Source of the DNA: Varroa destructor
Lineage: Eukaryota; Arthropoda; Arachnida; Mesostigmata; Varroidae
Assembly (NCBI RefSeq): GCF_002443255.2
Contig: NW_019211458.1
Coordinates: forward strand, 19,671,509-19,735,508
Direction of reading: 5' to 3'
DNA length: 64,000 bases
Shown here piece by piece: positions 63,685 to 64,000 of this stretch; positions within the stretch are counted from its first letter, which is position 1, and each line of letters opens with the position of its first letter. The notes under the pieces are model-generated. The model had not been told where the DNA came from. It saw only the letters and a program-made list of their open reading frames with translations, and ran no database searches. Both the position numbers and the translations under genes were made by a program.

Positions 63685-64000
63685 CGTCACCGCTACCGCT
63701 TCTGATTCTGCCCTGTCCCCTTCAGACGATGTTGACGGTAGTGAAAAGCGACCCGGAACGATGCCAGTCGAGCCCTTCTACCACCCCCAATACGCCAACC
63801 CTCTTCTTAATCACCAGGGCACATCTTCATTTTCACGACGTCGTCGTTCTTCTTCTCGTCTTCAGTTCTTTCGCAGTCGATGGGGTTTACTCGCTCACTG
63901 CGGATTATTGATAATGACAACAATGAGTATTTTTCAGAGCCGAACACTGGCTACGACATGCGAACGCCGGCAGTGGAAATGAGCGTTAGCCAATAGTCGA
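63685..64000. other. Right edge, trinucleotide-rich, no gene assigned
   Basis: Begins with a degenerate ACC/GCT/TCT trinucleotide patch (about 63685-63720). Two plus-strand frames (83 codons at 63660-63911 and 73 codons at 63761-63982) overlap without motif. Any gene continuing past the window edge cannot be judged from here. Confidence 0.45.

Overview
This 64 kb window reads as nuclear DNA from a eukaryote with a large, gene-poor genome. It contains no operon-like run of genes, no recognisable ribosome binding sites, and no open frame whose translation I can assign to a protein family. Microsatellites of (CT)n, (CA)n and (TA)n, homopolymers of 13 to 15 bases, and many (GCN)-type trinucleotide remnants are scattered through it. 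CpG does not look depleted: GCGGCCGC occurs five times. That argues against a heavily methylated vertebrate or plant genome and fits an invertebrate. An arthropod, perhaps a mite, is my guess, but it rests on general character only.

Layout. Positions 1-1700 are AT-rich. 1700-9700 is a GC-richer mosaic with a (CA)n tract and a purine-rich block (about 5160-6000). 9700-14300 is mixed to AT-rich and holds the strongest structural feature, a perfect 24-bp-arm inverted repeat with a strictly alternating purine/pyrimidine core (13321-13381). 14300-31000 is a long mosaic with two (CT)n tracts and several trinucleotide islands. 31000-40700 carries a poly-C tract, the longest frame outside the purine-biased block (antisense, 31510-32136), a frame resembling a signal-anchored membrane protein (34771-35109), and two long inverted repeats (36650-36694 and 37811-37888). 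40700-45550 is relatively GC-rich with trinucleotide islands. 45550-64000 alternates AT-rich and GC-richer stretches, with (CT)n, poly-C, poly-G and (GGTC)n tracts and a two-part hairpin near the right edge (63630-63684).

Interpretation. The window is best described as intergenic or deep intronic DNA. I found no convincing rRNA, tRNA, CRISPR array, transposase, reverse transcriptase or viral gene. Open frames of 100 to 140 codons are about what chance gives in this much sequence. The few listed are those with the least biased composition or a suggestive layout, all at low confidence. The hairpins are the best candidates for unexplained biology: one has the dimensions of a microRNA precursor or very short MITE, and one is a candidate Z-DNA or cruciform site.
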